DNA of 64,000 nt from NCBI GenBank assembly GCA_030765045.1, contig CM060968.1:107890904-107954903 (forward strand), given 5' to 3'. A program made the translations under genes and the position numbers. Under the pieces are notes generated by a model, which ran no database searches, was not told the DNA's origin, and was given only the letters and a program-made list of their open reading frames with translations. Every line of letters starts with the position of its first letter. The first letter of the stretch is position 1. Positions 10,126-20,385 of the stretch are shown here, in pieces. This DNA is from Tenodera sinensis (Eukaryota > Arthropoda > Insecta > Mantodea > Mantidae).

Positions 10126-10862
10126 ATCTATAATAGAATAAAACATTTATTTGTATCAAACGACATTTCATTTACCTTTATTTTATATACCTGTCAGATA
10201 TTAAGTTATTTACATTCTAGTACAATTTGAGTCCAGTTTTTCTTTCTTTTAAGGTTGAAATTCTGCCCGGTACACTGCCTCTTTGGCTGTCATTTACCTT
10301 TATTCTTTTCCTTCATGCTTCTCTGATTCTTGATTTTTCATATTTTCCTTCCTCTCACCCTTCTTGCTCTTCTACTCTGGGTGTTTTTGCTTTCTTTAAT
10401 CACTTTTCCTTGATTTCTCTTAGATTCACACATCATCTTGCTTGTTTTGTCTCCTTTAACTGTTAAAATTTTGATGGCTGTTATTTACTTGCCCATTTTG
10501 TCCCATCTTGAATCCCAAACATCCTACCTCCACTTCTGCAACTCTTTGCATTCTACTAAAGTAACATATTTTACTTTGCTTTTCTGTGCATATGACAAGT
10601 TCCTGGTTGTCTCCCTCTTAACCCTCCTATAGAAACATTGCTACTGTTCCCATCCCTGCTTAACCTCTCATGCCTATTGTAAGCAGAGGAAGTATTGTAT
10701 TAAATTTGAAGCTTTCATGGTGATGATTATTGATTACAGCTTCTTGGGTTGCTAGCCATGTAATATTTATAAAGTTGCTTGAGCTTTCAGCCATCCTAGT
10801 TGTATGGCCTACGTCTGTGTCCAGGAACTGAAGGCTGAAAGCTGGTAACCTGAGCTCTAATC
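10126..10862. other. Pyrimidine-rich intron segment
   Basis: From about 10240 to 10640 the + strand is rich in C and T. Near 10780-10845 GAGCTTTCAGCC and GGCTGAAAGCT form an inverted pair. No family assignment. Confidence 0.4.
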
Positions 10863-11154
10863 AAGTATTGTATTCCTCCAGAAGTTTGACATCAAGATTT
10901 CATCACAAACACGTCTTTTGAGATTACCTGAATCAGAAAAATGCACTTTTATGAAAAAGTGTGTTTGTCTCTGGTGCATATGACTGTTAAATACCAATCT
11001 TGGTATTTTACTTCAAAAATTTCCAAGGCTGCAACAAAGGTTTTCAAGAAAATCCCCTCAACTCCAAGTCACCCATTACATGGATACATTTTTTATTTTT
11101 TATTTTATTTTCTCAGAAATATCTCCAATGATTTTGATTAAAATGCCATAACAT
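10863..11154 (+). mobile_element. HINE-like element, old partial copy
   Basis: Starts AGTATTGTATTCC and keeps the family order (TTTTGAGA, AAATACCAATCTTGGTATTT, TTTTCAAGAAAATC, GATTTTGATTAAAATGCCAT) with many differences, so it is an older copy. Confidence 0.7.
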
Positions 11155-11165
11155 AGTGCTGTCTG

Positions 11166-11470
11166 ACTTTCTTATGTCGTCGGACAAATTTAACTCACGT
11201 CTAAGGAGCCCATCACAACCATAGTTAGGGCAAGTATCCTTCTTTTGAGAGGAAAAAGAGAAAAACTGGTTAGGGAAGTAATGAATACAGTTTTAGGCCT
11301 ACAAAAATATACTTCATGGGTGTGTACTGGGAAGATATTTGAAAGGAAATAGTTTTGTTTTGAAATTTGAATTAATATTAGAAATCGGAGTAAAATTTGT
11401 TGATAAAGGGCGCTAGAAAAATACATCACACGTACCATAGCACCCTCAAGCACTGCATTGGACAGCACTG
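11166..11470 (-). repeat. Dispersed repeat family H
   Basis: Reverse complement of about 300 bp resembles 37448-37750 (CAGCACTGTCCA at one end, ACTTGCCCTAA and CTAAGAAAG-like words at the other). The copy at 37448 sits inside a HINE-like element, showing it is mobile. No tRNA boxes found. Confidence 0.65.
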
Positions 11471-11498
11471 TCGTAATGTTTAAGAAATTTGCATGATA

Positions 11499-12453
11499 CA
11501 AGGGTTGTCCGTAAAATGTTCCCAATTTTTTTCACAGTGAAAAACCTATTTATTGACATTGGATAATACATTTTTGGAAAGCTTAGACTTTTTCCTATTT
11601 TTCGACATAATCGCTGTTCTGATCAATACATTTTTGCATGTGGTATACCATCTTTTGTATGCCTGCATAGTAGAACCCTCCCGCCTTATGGTGAAGATAG
11701 CTTAAAACCGATTCTTTCAGTTCCTCTCCGGTTCTGAAATATGTTCTACACAGGTCTCTTCAAGTCAGGGAAGAGATGGTAGTCACTTGGGGCTAGGTCT
11801 GGACTGTAAGGAGGATGTGTGATAGTATCCCATCCAAATTTATTGATGAGATTGGTTGTCACCTGGGTAATGTGCGGACGAGCGATATCCTGATGGAAAT
11901 GCACTCCCTTCGTGAGCATGCCTCCACGCACTTTGGCATACCCTAAATGATCGGTCAACATTTTGTGAATGTAGGTCTTGCTGACACCAGGGATCATCTC
12001 ACAGGTCTCCTGAAATGTCACCTTTTGACCTTTCAGCATTGCTTCTTCCACTTTCACAATTGTTTCATCCGAAACCGATGGCCGTCTAGAATGCTGGTCA
12101 TCCTGGACGTCTGTACGCACGTCTTTGAACTCTCTGCACCATTTGCACACGTGTTGTTTGCTCATATACTACTCTCCATACACTTCACACAGTTGCCAAT
12201 GAATGTCCACCGGTACAGTCTTTTTGCACACAAAAAACACATCACAAACCATAATTTGCATCTGGCGGGAGAAGTGAGTGGAAGCTCCATTTCTCACACC
12301 TGTTAAGCCAAGACTGAGCGTTGCAGACAGCTTGCGGGGCAGGGGACTGGGAGAGGGAGAACCAAGCTACACACCAGTTTGGCCGGATCTTCTTAAACAG
12401 CATTCCTCGTGATTACAGATCCTTGGGGAACCTTATTTTACGGACAACCCTCA
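11499..12453 (-). mobile_element. Internally deleted mariner element with TIRs
   Basis: The two ends carry AGGGTTGTCCGTAAAAT in inverted orientation and are flanked by TA (11497-11498 and 12454-12455), the mariner target. At 955 bp it is shorter than a typical ~1.3 kb mariner, consistent with the coding deletion described in the next entry. The ends are well preserved, so it may have been mobilised by another copy. Confidence 0.92.
11746..12165 (-). pseudogene. Mariner transposase with central deletion
   Basis: One open frame of 139 codons. It starts SKQHVCKWCREFKDVRTDVQ (the helix-turn-helix part), reaches TDHLGYAKVRGGMLTK, then jumps to GVHFHQDIARPHITQVTT and PPYSPDLAPSDYHLFPDLK. The segment holding the first catalytic Asp (VDETW) is missing. 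HQD and SPDLAPSD carry the other two catalytic positions. The frame stays open across the deletion, but the protein cannot be catalytic. Confidence 0.9.
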
Positions 12454-12455
12454 TA

Positions 12456-13251
12456 TTTTCATGCTGGCAATGTCTCCCATTGCCTTAGGTTCATTCCTTG
12501 CTGCCAGTCGAGCACTGAGACTCCTCTCCCTAGGTGTTTAGAAAGGATGACACAATGGTGGTGGTGGCAGTGGCAGTGGCGGTGGAGGTGGTGTCTTTTA
12601 ATAAATATTTCTAATATTTTTGCTATTTGCACTGAGACATTGGTGACAAATGTACGAAGATTATAAAATAATTTACTAATCAAATGAACTGTGCACACCT
12701 GAAATATGCTTCACTGTGATATAGCTTTGTGTCCATTAGTTTCTGATTTCCATGCCAAAAAATTACCATGCATTCACTTTGACTGACCAGCCAAAAGTGT
12801 GGGCTTACTCTGAACTAAAATGATGCTACCAAAACTGTTAGAACTCTGGTCAGCCTCTTAAATTTGCAAGACTACTCCCTTTTTAGTTTTTCTCTATTCA
12901 TTTTCTTTATTGAAAAATATTGTTCTAATTATTATTTTGAATTTTTTTAAATGATTAATTTTGTGAATATATAATTTTGGTATCATGGTCATACAAGGAA
13001 CATGAAGTTTCAGTCATCATACAGAGATTCATTTTTTAAAAGAATCTGATTATCCCTATTTACTTTATGCTTATATCTACAATGAATGCATAAATATGTT
13101 TTGAAAGTTTATTTCAATTAAAAGGAAATAGAGGAATAAGCTTTTGTAAGAATTATTGGTAGAAGAGGAAATATAGAGTCATGTCAGTCCACACATTAGA
13201 CATTTTTCTTTTAAAAATATATGTTGCTAAATATATGTTTCTATTTTCCAG
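12456..13251. other. Intron end; short GGT/GGC-rich tract
   Basis: A (GGTGGC)-like tract lies at about 12558-12590. Otherwise ordinary AT-rich intron ending in the acceptor TATTTTCCAG. Confidence 0.5.
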
Positions 13252-13296
13252 CATGAAGATATACTCCAACGGCTAACGACAAGCAGTTCTGGTTAA
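13252..13296 (+). CDS. Coiled-coil protein, terminal coding exon
   Basis: Acceptor CTATTTTCCAG ends at 13251. The exon opens in phase 0, as required by the exon at 6349-6511, and reads HEDILQRLTTSSSG followed by TAA at 13294-13296. The short Ser/Thr-rich tail ends the coiled coil. The frame match after a 6.7-kb intron, the strong acceptor and the downstream polyadenylation signal support it, though a 45-nt coding exon found by eye needs transcript proof. Confidence 0.78.
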   Translation, partial: HEDILQRLTTSSSG

Positions 13297-13310
13297 GTAA
13301 AAGGAAATAA

Positions 13311-13588
13311 TTATTTATTTATGCCAACAAACTTACTGTTGGTGTTTTTAAACACACAAGCCATGTGTGGGCAAAGTTTAAGAGGTAGAACTGGAACTTA
13401 AAAATTCAATGCCACAACTGGGATTTGAACCACAAACCTTCCGCTTGCCGGGCGGACGCTCTACCACTGAGCTATTGTGACAATCTGCCAGAATGGCATT
13501 AAATTCTCAAGATAGTTCGTATTTTTTCCTGGTTTGTGGTTCAAATCCCAGTTGTGGCATTGAATTTTTAAGTTCCAGTTCTACCTCT
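13311..13588. mobile_element. SINE plus inverted partial copy, inserted in the 3' UTR
   Basis: A minus-strand tRNA-derived SINE (B box as GGATTTGAACC near 13420, A-box region GCTCTACCACTGAGCTA near 13460) is followed by an inverted 60-bp piece (about 13529-13588) repeating its own B-box segment. A perfect 13-bp duplication TAAAAGGAAATAA (13298-13310 and 13589-13601) encloses both parts, so they arrived as one event. The insertion begins two codons' length after the stop codon. Confidence 0.9.
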
Positions 13589-13768
13589 TAAAAGGAAATA
13601 AGTTATTTTCACTTATTTACCTTTCAATTTTTGTAGTTATACTGTTTAGCATATATTGCTACTGTTTCAGTAATTTGCCTTTTTTGCCCATAGGGCATTA
13701 AAATGTAAACATAATCTATGGCTATGGGCATATCATGTATCAATGTAGTATGTAAAAAATTAAAGATT

Positions 13769-13774
13769 AATAAA
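13769..13774 (+). promoter_or_regulatory. Candidate polyadenylation signal of the coiled-coil gene
   Basis: AATAAA about 470 bp after the stop codon, once the SINE insertion is included, in AT-rich sequence. It is the best-placed signal I saw for the 3' end. Confidence 0.5.
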
Positions 13775-14375
13775 AATGGAATTTAACAAAGGTGTTTGCT
13801 CTCATCATTGTGATTCTACATCAACTATAGTGACACTTTTAACACTGATATAGCATTTGGTGCAAAAAGTTCCATTTGCCAGTCATTTAACACTCGCTTT
13901 TAATTGATTACTGTTGATTCAGTGTGCACTGAGACTGAACTGGTATTGAGGTTGAGGACAAAATTCTAAATACAGTAGAACCCTGCTAAACCAAACCCAG
14001 CAAATCCAAAAATCTGGATAATCCGAACACATCAAAGATTTCATTCACATATTTCAGTGTTGAAAAACAATTGCATGAGCTATAATCTTAAAACTGTACA
14101 TTCAAAAACAAAGATCATGACATTCCACAATAAATGCCAAGTTAGAGCAAAAATAGTTGAAATAAACAAATGTTTACGCAGAAAATGATGACTCTTTAAA
14201 CAAAAATATCTGATAGTTGCATTCACATGAATTTCTCTAGTCTCCGTCATTCACTTGTATACCAGGTGGAAGTTACTGCTTCAGTCACAGGTTAACCAGG
14301 GATTGTGTAGCAAATATGTCCAATACAATAAAATTATTGCCAATAAAAATCAGTTTTGCTAAAAAGAATATTTGT

Positions 14376-14446
14376 TATTAGCTAATGCTGGATTTCTGAC
14401 AATGAAGTCATTAATCCTCTTGCTCTCCAATATTTTTCACTGATTA
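14376..14446 (-). mobile_element. I-type LINE 3' tip fragment
   Basis: The reverse complement matches the last 70 bp of the LINE at 19751-21644 (AGCTAATGCTGGATTTCTGA and the following AAGTCATTAATCCTCTTGCT). Confidence 0.8.
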
Positions 14447-14479
14447 TATTGAAGAGAGCAATAGCACTATAGTAACTGC

Positions 14480-14770
14480 TTTTTAGAGAGCACCATGTTT
14501 TTATGTTTTGGCGGTCACATCGCTCTCTCACAACCCCCAGAATGTCTGGAGGACCACACCTGTCGTTGGTTTAAGGGTCTCACCGACCTGACTGGGAGAC
14601 TTATCAAAATAAATTCACCGACCATATCCTCTGATTACCAATCAGAGGACGTATTACATGCCATGACAGGTCAGCATGTTAGGGGTTAAGAGGTTATAGA
14701 GAAATTATAGAAATGGAGAGGTTGGAAAAATAAAGACTCCCTAGCCCTTGGGAACCCTAATAGCAAAAGT
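14480..14770. other. Unassigned, with a perfect 9-bp hairpin
   Basis: At 14628-14648 CCTCTGATT and AATCAGAGG flank three bases and can form a perfect stem. I could not assign the surrounding sequence. Confidence 0.5.
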
Positions 14771-14774
14771 GTGT

Positions 14775-14905
14775 GTGGCTAATGCTCTGGAGTTAATGAT
14801 AAAATCATTCTCCATCTGGCTTCCCAATATTTGGAGATTGAATCTTCTTGGATCTTTAGGCCTTGATTGTGTTGATCCATATCCTTTTCTTTGGTGCACA
14901 ACATC
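14775..14905 (-). mobile_element. 3' tip of a related I-type LINE
   Basis: Minus-strand translation contains ISKYWEARW, close to the ISEKYWRARG end of the LINE at 19751-21644, and the DNA ends in a similar GCTAATGCTCTGG word. It is more diverged than the other tips, so probably another subfamily. Confidence 0.55.
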
Positions 14906-14914
14906 CATAGGGGG

Positions 14915-15299
14915 CTGAAAAATAAAACTTAATTTGTTTCAATATTTGGAACTATCTATCTTCATGACGAATGATGTAAATGGTTTTTATTTCACTGTCA
15001 AGCAAACACTGCGCAAACAATGCTGAAATTTCTTTTTACCTACATTTGAATGAATTTAGCCACAATTTAATGGCTAAATGTGAATTTAATGTTAAAATTT
15101 TCATGCAAAGTTTAATTTCTAAGAGAGATCTGGCAACATCATGTTAACATGAAATTGTGCCTAAATTCAAGATACAAATGCATTACAGCATTGCTCACAC
15201 AATGTTTGCGGGACAGTTAGTGAAATAATAAACCATTTATATCCATTCGTCAAGCTAGATGGCTCCAAATATTGAAACAAATTAAGTTTTATTTTTCAG
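14915..15299. mobile_element. Palindromic (foldback) MITE, 385 bp
   Basis: Starts CTGAAAAATAAAACTT and ends AAGTTTTATTTTTCAG. The first ~35 bp of each arm are identical in inverted orientation, and the similarity continues with mismatches almost to the centre, so the whole element can fold on itself. No coding capacity. The target duplication is not clear. Confidence 0.85.
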
Positions 15300-15484
15300 T
15301 GAAATGGTTCTTTATTGACAATAATTATATTGGACATATTGGACATCGTGTAGAATCCCTGCTTAACGTGTGGCTGAAGCAGTACTTTCTATCTGGTATA
15401 CCTTCTACAAACTATTCTTATGAAAGCTTAATTTTCTATCTACTTCATGTGAATGAAGAAAAACGTTTGCAGAAAATAAAAATA

Positions 15485-15698
15485 CCGTTTTGCAAGGTAC
15501 GTGAAATTAAAGTGAGTGTAGATAAGTGTTTTACTGTGCAGCAGCATATCAGGTATGAAAAAAACACATAAAGGTTATTGCACATACAAAGAAAAGTAAG
15601 ACAGCACAGGGGAATCGTCCAAAAAATCTTATTTTAATAGAGATCGTCGTAGAGTGTTGGTTTCTTCCAAAATTCTGTTAGTAAAAATAAATAATGAT
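15485..15698 (+). pseudogene. Older hAT transposase (CGGBP1-like), N-terminal part
   Basis: PFCKVREIKVSVDK then VQQHIRYEK reads as a BED-type zinc finger with one Cys changed to Arg. The frame then gives FNRDRRRVLVSSKILLVKIN and stops at the 8-bp target of a younger hAT. It resumes at 18380 in the same frame. Confidence 0.75.
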
Positions 15699-15994
15699 TA
15701 GGGCTCGGAAATTCATGCCCTAAAAACACTGAAATATGCATGCAAATATGCTCTTAAAAACTTCAAAAAATGCCAAGAAATATGCACTGTTTCATTAGAA
15801 CAGTTCATGTCCCTTTGCAGTAGACGAGTTAAATAAAAATAATAAAGTTATCTTATTCCTTACAGGTTGAAGCAGAAGTGGTCCCGCTGCTAGTATTAAC
15901 TGCTAAATTGCAGTTCACAATCAACACTACACAAATTTTCAACAGTAAAACATCTATTGTCTGGCAAAATAATTTTGTAACGTGAAAAACTTCT

Positions 15995-17850
15995 TTATAC
16001 GTCACAAGATGTTATAGGGGCATATTTAAATGATATTAACTGTTTCACAGAGAGAGTGAAGTCTCTTGGTGTGACAGATGGTTTTCTTTCGAGGATGTCT
16101 CGAATATCGCACATCTGTTTATAACCAGAATTCACTTTCTCTTTCACTTTTTGTCCTATGCTACCAGGAACCGAACTTAGATCACATTGTTTTTTCAAAG
16201 ACAGTAAGTGCTTCATGCAAAGGAGATTCTACAGCTTCCAATGCCGTTATGGCTGTTGGTAAGAAAGAAAAATGGGCAGATATGAAACTAAGATTCCCTT
16301 TTAACCCAGTGCCTGACAGAATATTTTGCAGTTTCTATTGATGAAGCATCTTTCGAGTCCAATGAATTAACAACCTCTTCGACTATTTCTATGTGCTCAG
16401 CATAATATAAAACTGCATCGACCCATGTTCCCCATCGAGTTAACACCGGCGCAGGAGGAAGTCGGATATTAGCTGCTGTTGATCTAAACAACTTAACTCT
16501 TTTAGGAGATTTAAGAAAAATTCTCTTTGTACTGGACACAAATCTATCTACCAGTGGGAAAGAATGGCATATTGTCTTAGAAATTCGATGAAGAGCGTGT
16601 GCCTAACAAGTTATATGAATTAAGTTAGGAAAAATACCTTTCAGAGTTTGTCCTGATTTTAGCATATAAGGACCTGCATCAGAAACAAATAAAAGTAAAC
16701 GGTCGTATTTGATTCCACATGGACATAGTAATTTCAAAGAGTTCATCACAAACTGGGTCACAGTTTCATTGTCAGTGGCCGACAATTCGCACACATTAAG
16801 AAGATAAGGTGTAGTCTTTTGTTCATTATTTAAAGCACCCACGATTATATTAGCAATCGAACGGCATTCAGAATCAGGGGTTTCATCAACAGACAACCAC
16901 ACTAACTGATCCGCTAAGTCATTTTGTATATTTGGTAATACGTTATTGTAACAATGCCCTACATAAGTCTCATGCAGTGTACTTTCTTCAGGCACATGTT
17001 GTTGAGTACACTTGGCAAGAAAGTTTTTAAATGTCGGATTATTAGTTTTCAACAAGGGAATATCAGCAGCTAAAAATACTTGGCACAAGTCATAGGAAAA
17101 TTCAGTAAACCTGCTTCCTAAACACTCTACTAATTATTATTTATTTATGTCAACAAACTTACTGTTGGTGTTTTTAAACACACAAGCCGTGTGTGGGCAA
17201 AGTTTAAGAGGTAGAACTGGAACTTAAAAATTCAATGCCACAACTGGGATTTGAACCACAGACCTTCCGCTTGCCGGGTGAACGCTCTAACCACTGAGCT
17301 ATTGTGACAAACTGCCAGAATGGCATTAAATTCTCAAGCCAGTTCGTATTTCTCCTGGTAAACCATGTAAATAATTAATAATTACCATGTGAAGGTTATT
17401 TAATCCTGGGATATAAAGTACTTGCAATAGTAAGTCACCATTGGGGTAATTGTCTCTGATGTGAGACTGCCTTTGTGGTTTACCAGGAGAAATACGAACT
17501 GGCTTGAGAATTTAACGCCATTCTGGCAGTTTGTCACAATAGCTCAGTGGTTAGAGCGTCCGCCCGGCAAGCGGAAGGTCTGTGGTTCAAATCCCAGTTG
17601 TGGCATTGAATTTTTAAGTTCCAGTTCTACCTCTTAAACTCTACTAATTGTTTTAGAACAGGTTATTTGTTTGCGAGTTTTCTGATTAAATTCTCCTTAT
17701 GTTTTGCTGAACTATTTGAAATCTTTTCTCCTTCCCTATATTTTTGTCACACGCTCCACAAAACGGTGCCCTATTATCTGTAGATATTAAATCACCCGAA
17801 AACTCTTTCTGTAAATTAATTAATCTAGCACTCGAAGTTGGTTTTATTTT
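15995..17850 (-). pseudogene. hAT transposase (CGGBP1-like group), frameshifted
   Basis: Read on the minus strand from high to low coordinates: a BED finger (NRAPFCGACDKNIGKEKRF) near 17790-17700; then, beyond the SINE pair, FSYDLCQVFLAADIPLLK and LVWLSVDETPDSECRSIAN (the DET region); LLLFVSDAGPYMLKSGQTL; PNLIHITC; RLPPAPVLTRWGTWVDAVLY (the conserved RW motif, at 16539-16288); and DLSSVPGSIGQKVKEKVNSG to the end. This is the domain order of the hAT group that also gave rise to vertebrate CGGBP1. Frameshifts between segments and the SINE insertion inactivate it. Confidence 0.9.
17136..17637. mobile_element. Two head-to-head SINE copies inserted as one unit
   Basis: A minus-strand SINE (17136 to about 17365) is followed by ~107 bp of single-copy sequence and a plus-strand copy (about 17472-17637). 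The A-box region TAGCTCAGTGGTTAGAGCG and B box GGTTCAAATCC are clear in the plus copy. The unit is enclosed by ACTCTACTAATT at 17124-17135 and 17638-17649, a 12-bp target duplication. It sits in the hAT transposase pseudogene. Confidence 0.92.
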
Positions 17851-18379
17851 CAGCATTTGAAGAGCTTTTTAACATTTTATACGCCTAATTTAATTTGGAG
17901 GGAACCAGTTCACAACACTGTTACGTTTAAAGACCACGCAGAGGCAAGCGTTGCTATAATCGTGCTGCTCAAAACATTGACCTGCACTTTATATTTGTTA
18001 GCATAAACCTCTGAGATACCACACTGATTATTCTCTATGCACATATAATGAAAGGATGGAAATGGGATTCACTCCATGACAACATGACTCAGCATTGCTT
18101 CGCGCCACCTCGCGAGTTAGATCATCATATGCAACACTACCAATATGAAAAATATTATCCAGGTGGAAAAAAAAACATAAAAATCATTAAAATATGCTAT
18201 ATAGAGGCTATAGTATTAAAATAATATGCATTTATGAAAATCAAGAAAATATGCAGTAATATGCACCATAAAATCACGTACAAATAACTTAAAATGCCAT
18301 AATTCGTGCACATAATGTAAAAGCATACTTTTTAAACCCCTATGAGAAAACGTGCAAATGCATGAACTTCCTAGCCCTA

Positions 18380-18790
18380 ATAATGATACATTACGGCAAT
18401 TTCTGCAGCAGTATATGGGACAGAACATCCCAGATGTATCTACCCCTAGAGAAGGTTACTTGCAGGGTTGTTATGAAGACACAATAGCAGGAATACATGA
18501 TTCTGTGGGAAATAAGAATATATTAGTTTCAATAGACGAGACAAGTGATAAAGAGGGGCATTATATTACAAATGTTATGGGTACCTACATTAGAAGTTGA
18601 CACTCCTCTGAAAATGTTTCTTCTTACGGTGGAGTAGTTGAGAAGGTTAGCCATCAATGTATATGCAAGCTATTTGATCAAAACATGTTTCTTTTGTGGC
18701 GACAGGGCATAAAACATGAAAATGTTTACTTTTCGTAACAGAGGCAGCCAAATATAGGGTGAAATCAGGAACTGTAATTAAATCATTTCA
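18380..18790 (+). pseudogene. Older hAT transposase, continuation after the nested hAT
   Basis: Continues as TLRQFLQQYMGQNIPDVST, LQGCYEDTIAGIHDSVG and ILVSIDETSDKEGHYITNV, then with a frameshift MFLLTV, GIKHENV and KYRVKSGT. These match the same segments of the younger hAT transposase at about half the positions, so the two belong to different lineages of the same group. Confidence 0.85.
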
Positions 18791-18799
18791 CATTGTCTT

Positions 18800-19264
18800 A
18801 CATGTCGGTGGTGCAATATATATTTATATAATTTAATGGGGCTATTAAAGTTTTCCACGTGTAATAACAATAAACACTTTTTTGATTCAACTGAACATTA
18901 CACATGTTGCAGCAGCAACTCGCAATGTCATCAGTGAATAAACTTGCCTTCCCTATAACCTGAGTCAATTCTCCTAAGCTTCCCGATTTAACCAGACTCG
19001 TTTTCAAAGTAGGAGCAGCGTGTTTCCTTATTTTACTACATTTTCTGCTGCTGTGCATGTTGTCATTTAAAAATGGAAATTCTTGATTGATAGTCTGAAT
19101 TTTTAAAATAGAGCTGCAAAAGTGCTTGTGACAAAACAGCACAGCAGAAGTAGGCAAAATTATTCATCCTTCTTCCAAAATACAGCTTGAACTTAATTTT
19201 AGCTGTGGAAATAGGCTTAAATAAGGCAGTTTGCCTTTTCATCATTTGTTCTCTGGATGTTTAT
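18800..19264. other. No recognisable feature
   Basis: No clear match to the other repeats in the window and no coding motif. Confidence 0.4.
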
Positions 19265-19750
19265 AGGACTAGGTATGTTATTGTGTGTGAGTGGGGGGTA
19301 TTTGTATGTCTGTGCGTGGACAGCATAACTAAACAAAAGTTGGTATTTAAGTTTAATGTCTTTCAAGGATGTGACACGATTTTGAAGAAAATTCCTCCAC
19401 CCTAAACTACCCTTTACATGGAAAAGTTTTCAAAAATTTTGATTTTCTTGAAAATGACAATGATTTTGATTAAAATGCCATATGTTTGAGATATTTTTAT
19501 GACAAATGAAATGTATATCTAGAATTTTCTGGCTATAGTCCATGTAATCCTATTTACTCTGGAATACTTTTGCATAACTGGTAAACCATAAGAGATAGAC
19601 AAAATCTTACTATACAAAAAATGTAGATATTGCTACAACAATTTATGTCTGAATAAATTTTTTTTGTAGAGTGAACTATTTCGGAGATATTCCTTGTTAT
19701 TTGTGTGAGTTTTGGAGAACATACTTTTGTCAAATGGAACATCGCTATTC
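19265..19750 (+). mobile_element. HINE-like element, left part of a copy split by a LINE
   Basis: Follows the family order from GTGGACAGCATAACT through TTTCAAGGATGTGACACGA and TTCTGGCTATAG to ATTCCTTGTTATTTGTGTGA. The 5' end is damaged. The copy resumes at 21645 after the LINE. Confidence 0.9.
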
Positions 19751-20385
19751 TATATGCAGAACAAAACTACTAAAGAAAGTAAAAAAAATAGGGATACAAG
19801 GTCAAATGTTTTCATGGCTATATCATTTCCTAACACAACGCTTTATTGCAACCAGATATGGAAGAAATATATCTAAATATAAACAAATACACCGTGGCTT
19901 GCCACAAGGTGCAGTGCTCAGCACTACACTTTTTAATATATTTATTAATGATCTACCACAACAAATACAAGAATCAGGTGTGAAGTGTGCACTATTTGCT
20001 GATGACTTGGTAATGTGGACTTCAAAACCAAAAAGCAAAAGTACAGAACTGGAAAAAACCATGCAACAATCCTTAACCAACTTACAGAGGTGGACCAAAG
20101 AAAATTTAATGACTGTTAATACAACAAAATCAAACTACCAAATCTTTTCACTAAGAAAAAAACCACTAAAAATAAAACTATATTTTGAGGGTCAACAATT
20201 ACCAGAAACAAAGGAAGCAAAGTATTTAGGAGTTACATTTGATACCAAACTTACATGGACCAAACAAATAGAAAATGTAATACAAAGAGCAGAGAGGCGC
20301 CTTTCACTGTTAAAACGTTTAACAGGAATGAAGTGGGGATGTTCCAGAGCAACGCTTAACACAACATATAATATATATATATATA
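19751..20385 (+). pseudogene. I-type LINE ORF2, RT part (upstream of a frameshift)
   Basis: The frame begins YICRTKLLKKVKKIGIQGQM, lacking the early RT motifs because of 5' truncation. It then shows HRGLPQGAVLSTTLFNIFIN (motif B), CALFADDLVMW (catalytic motif C, F.ADD) and EAKYLGVTFDTKLTW (thumb). An open frame extends upstream of 19751 only by reading the host HINE-like repeat. Near 20368-20386 an AT dinucleotide run breaks the frame. The sequence is otherwise free of stops, so the copy is recent. Confidence 0.92.

Larger units (their letters stand above)
15699..18379 (-). mobile_element. Complete-ended hAT element inserted in the older hAT
   Basis: Ends TAGGGCTCGGAAATTCATG and, inverted, TAGGGCTAGGAAGTTCATG. 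A perfect 8-bp duplication ATAATGAT (15691-15698 and 18380-18387) is diagnostic of hAT. About 500 bp of its 2681 bp is the SINE pair at 17136-17637. The same family is present at 32640-34081. Confidence 0.95.

Noticed and set aside
19671..19750. Natural N-terminus of the LINE ORF
   Set aside because: This part is HINE-like host sequence upstream of the LINE's target-site junction; the open frame across the junction is chance.
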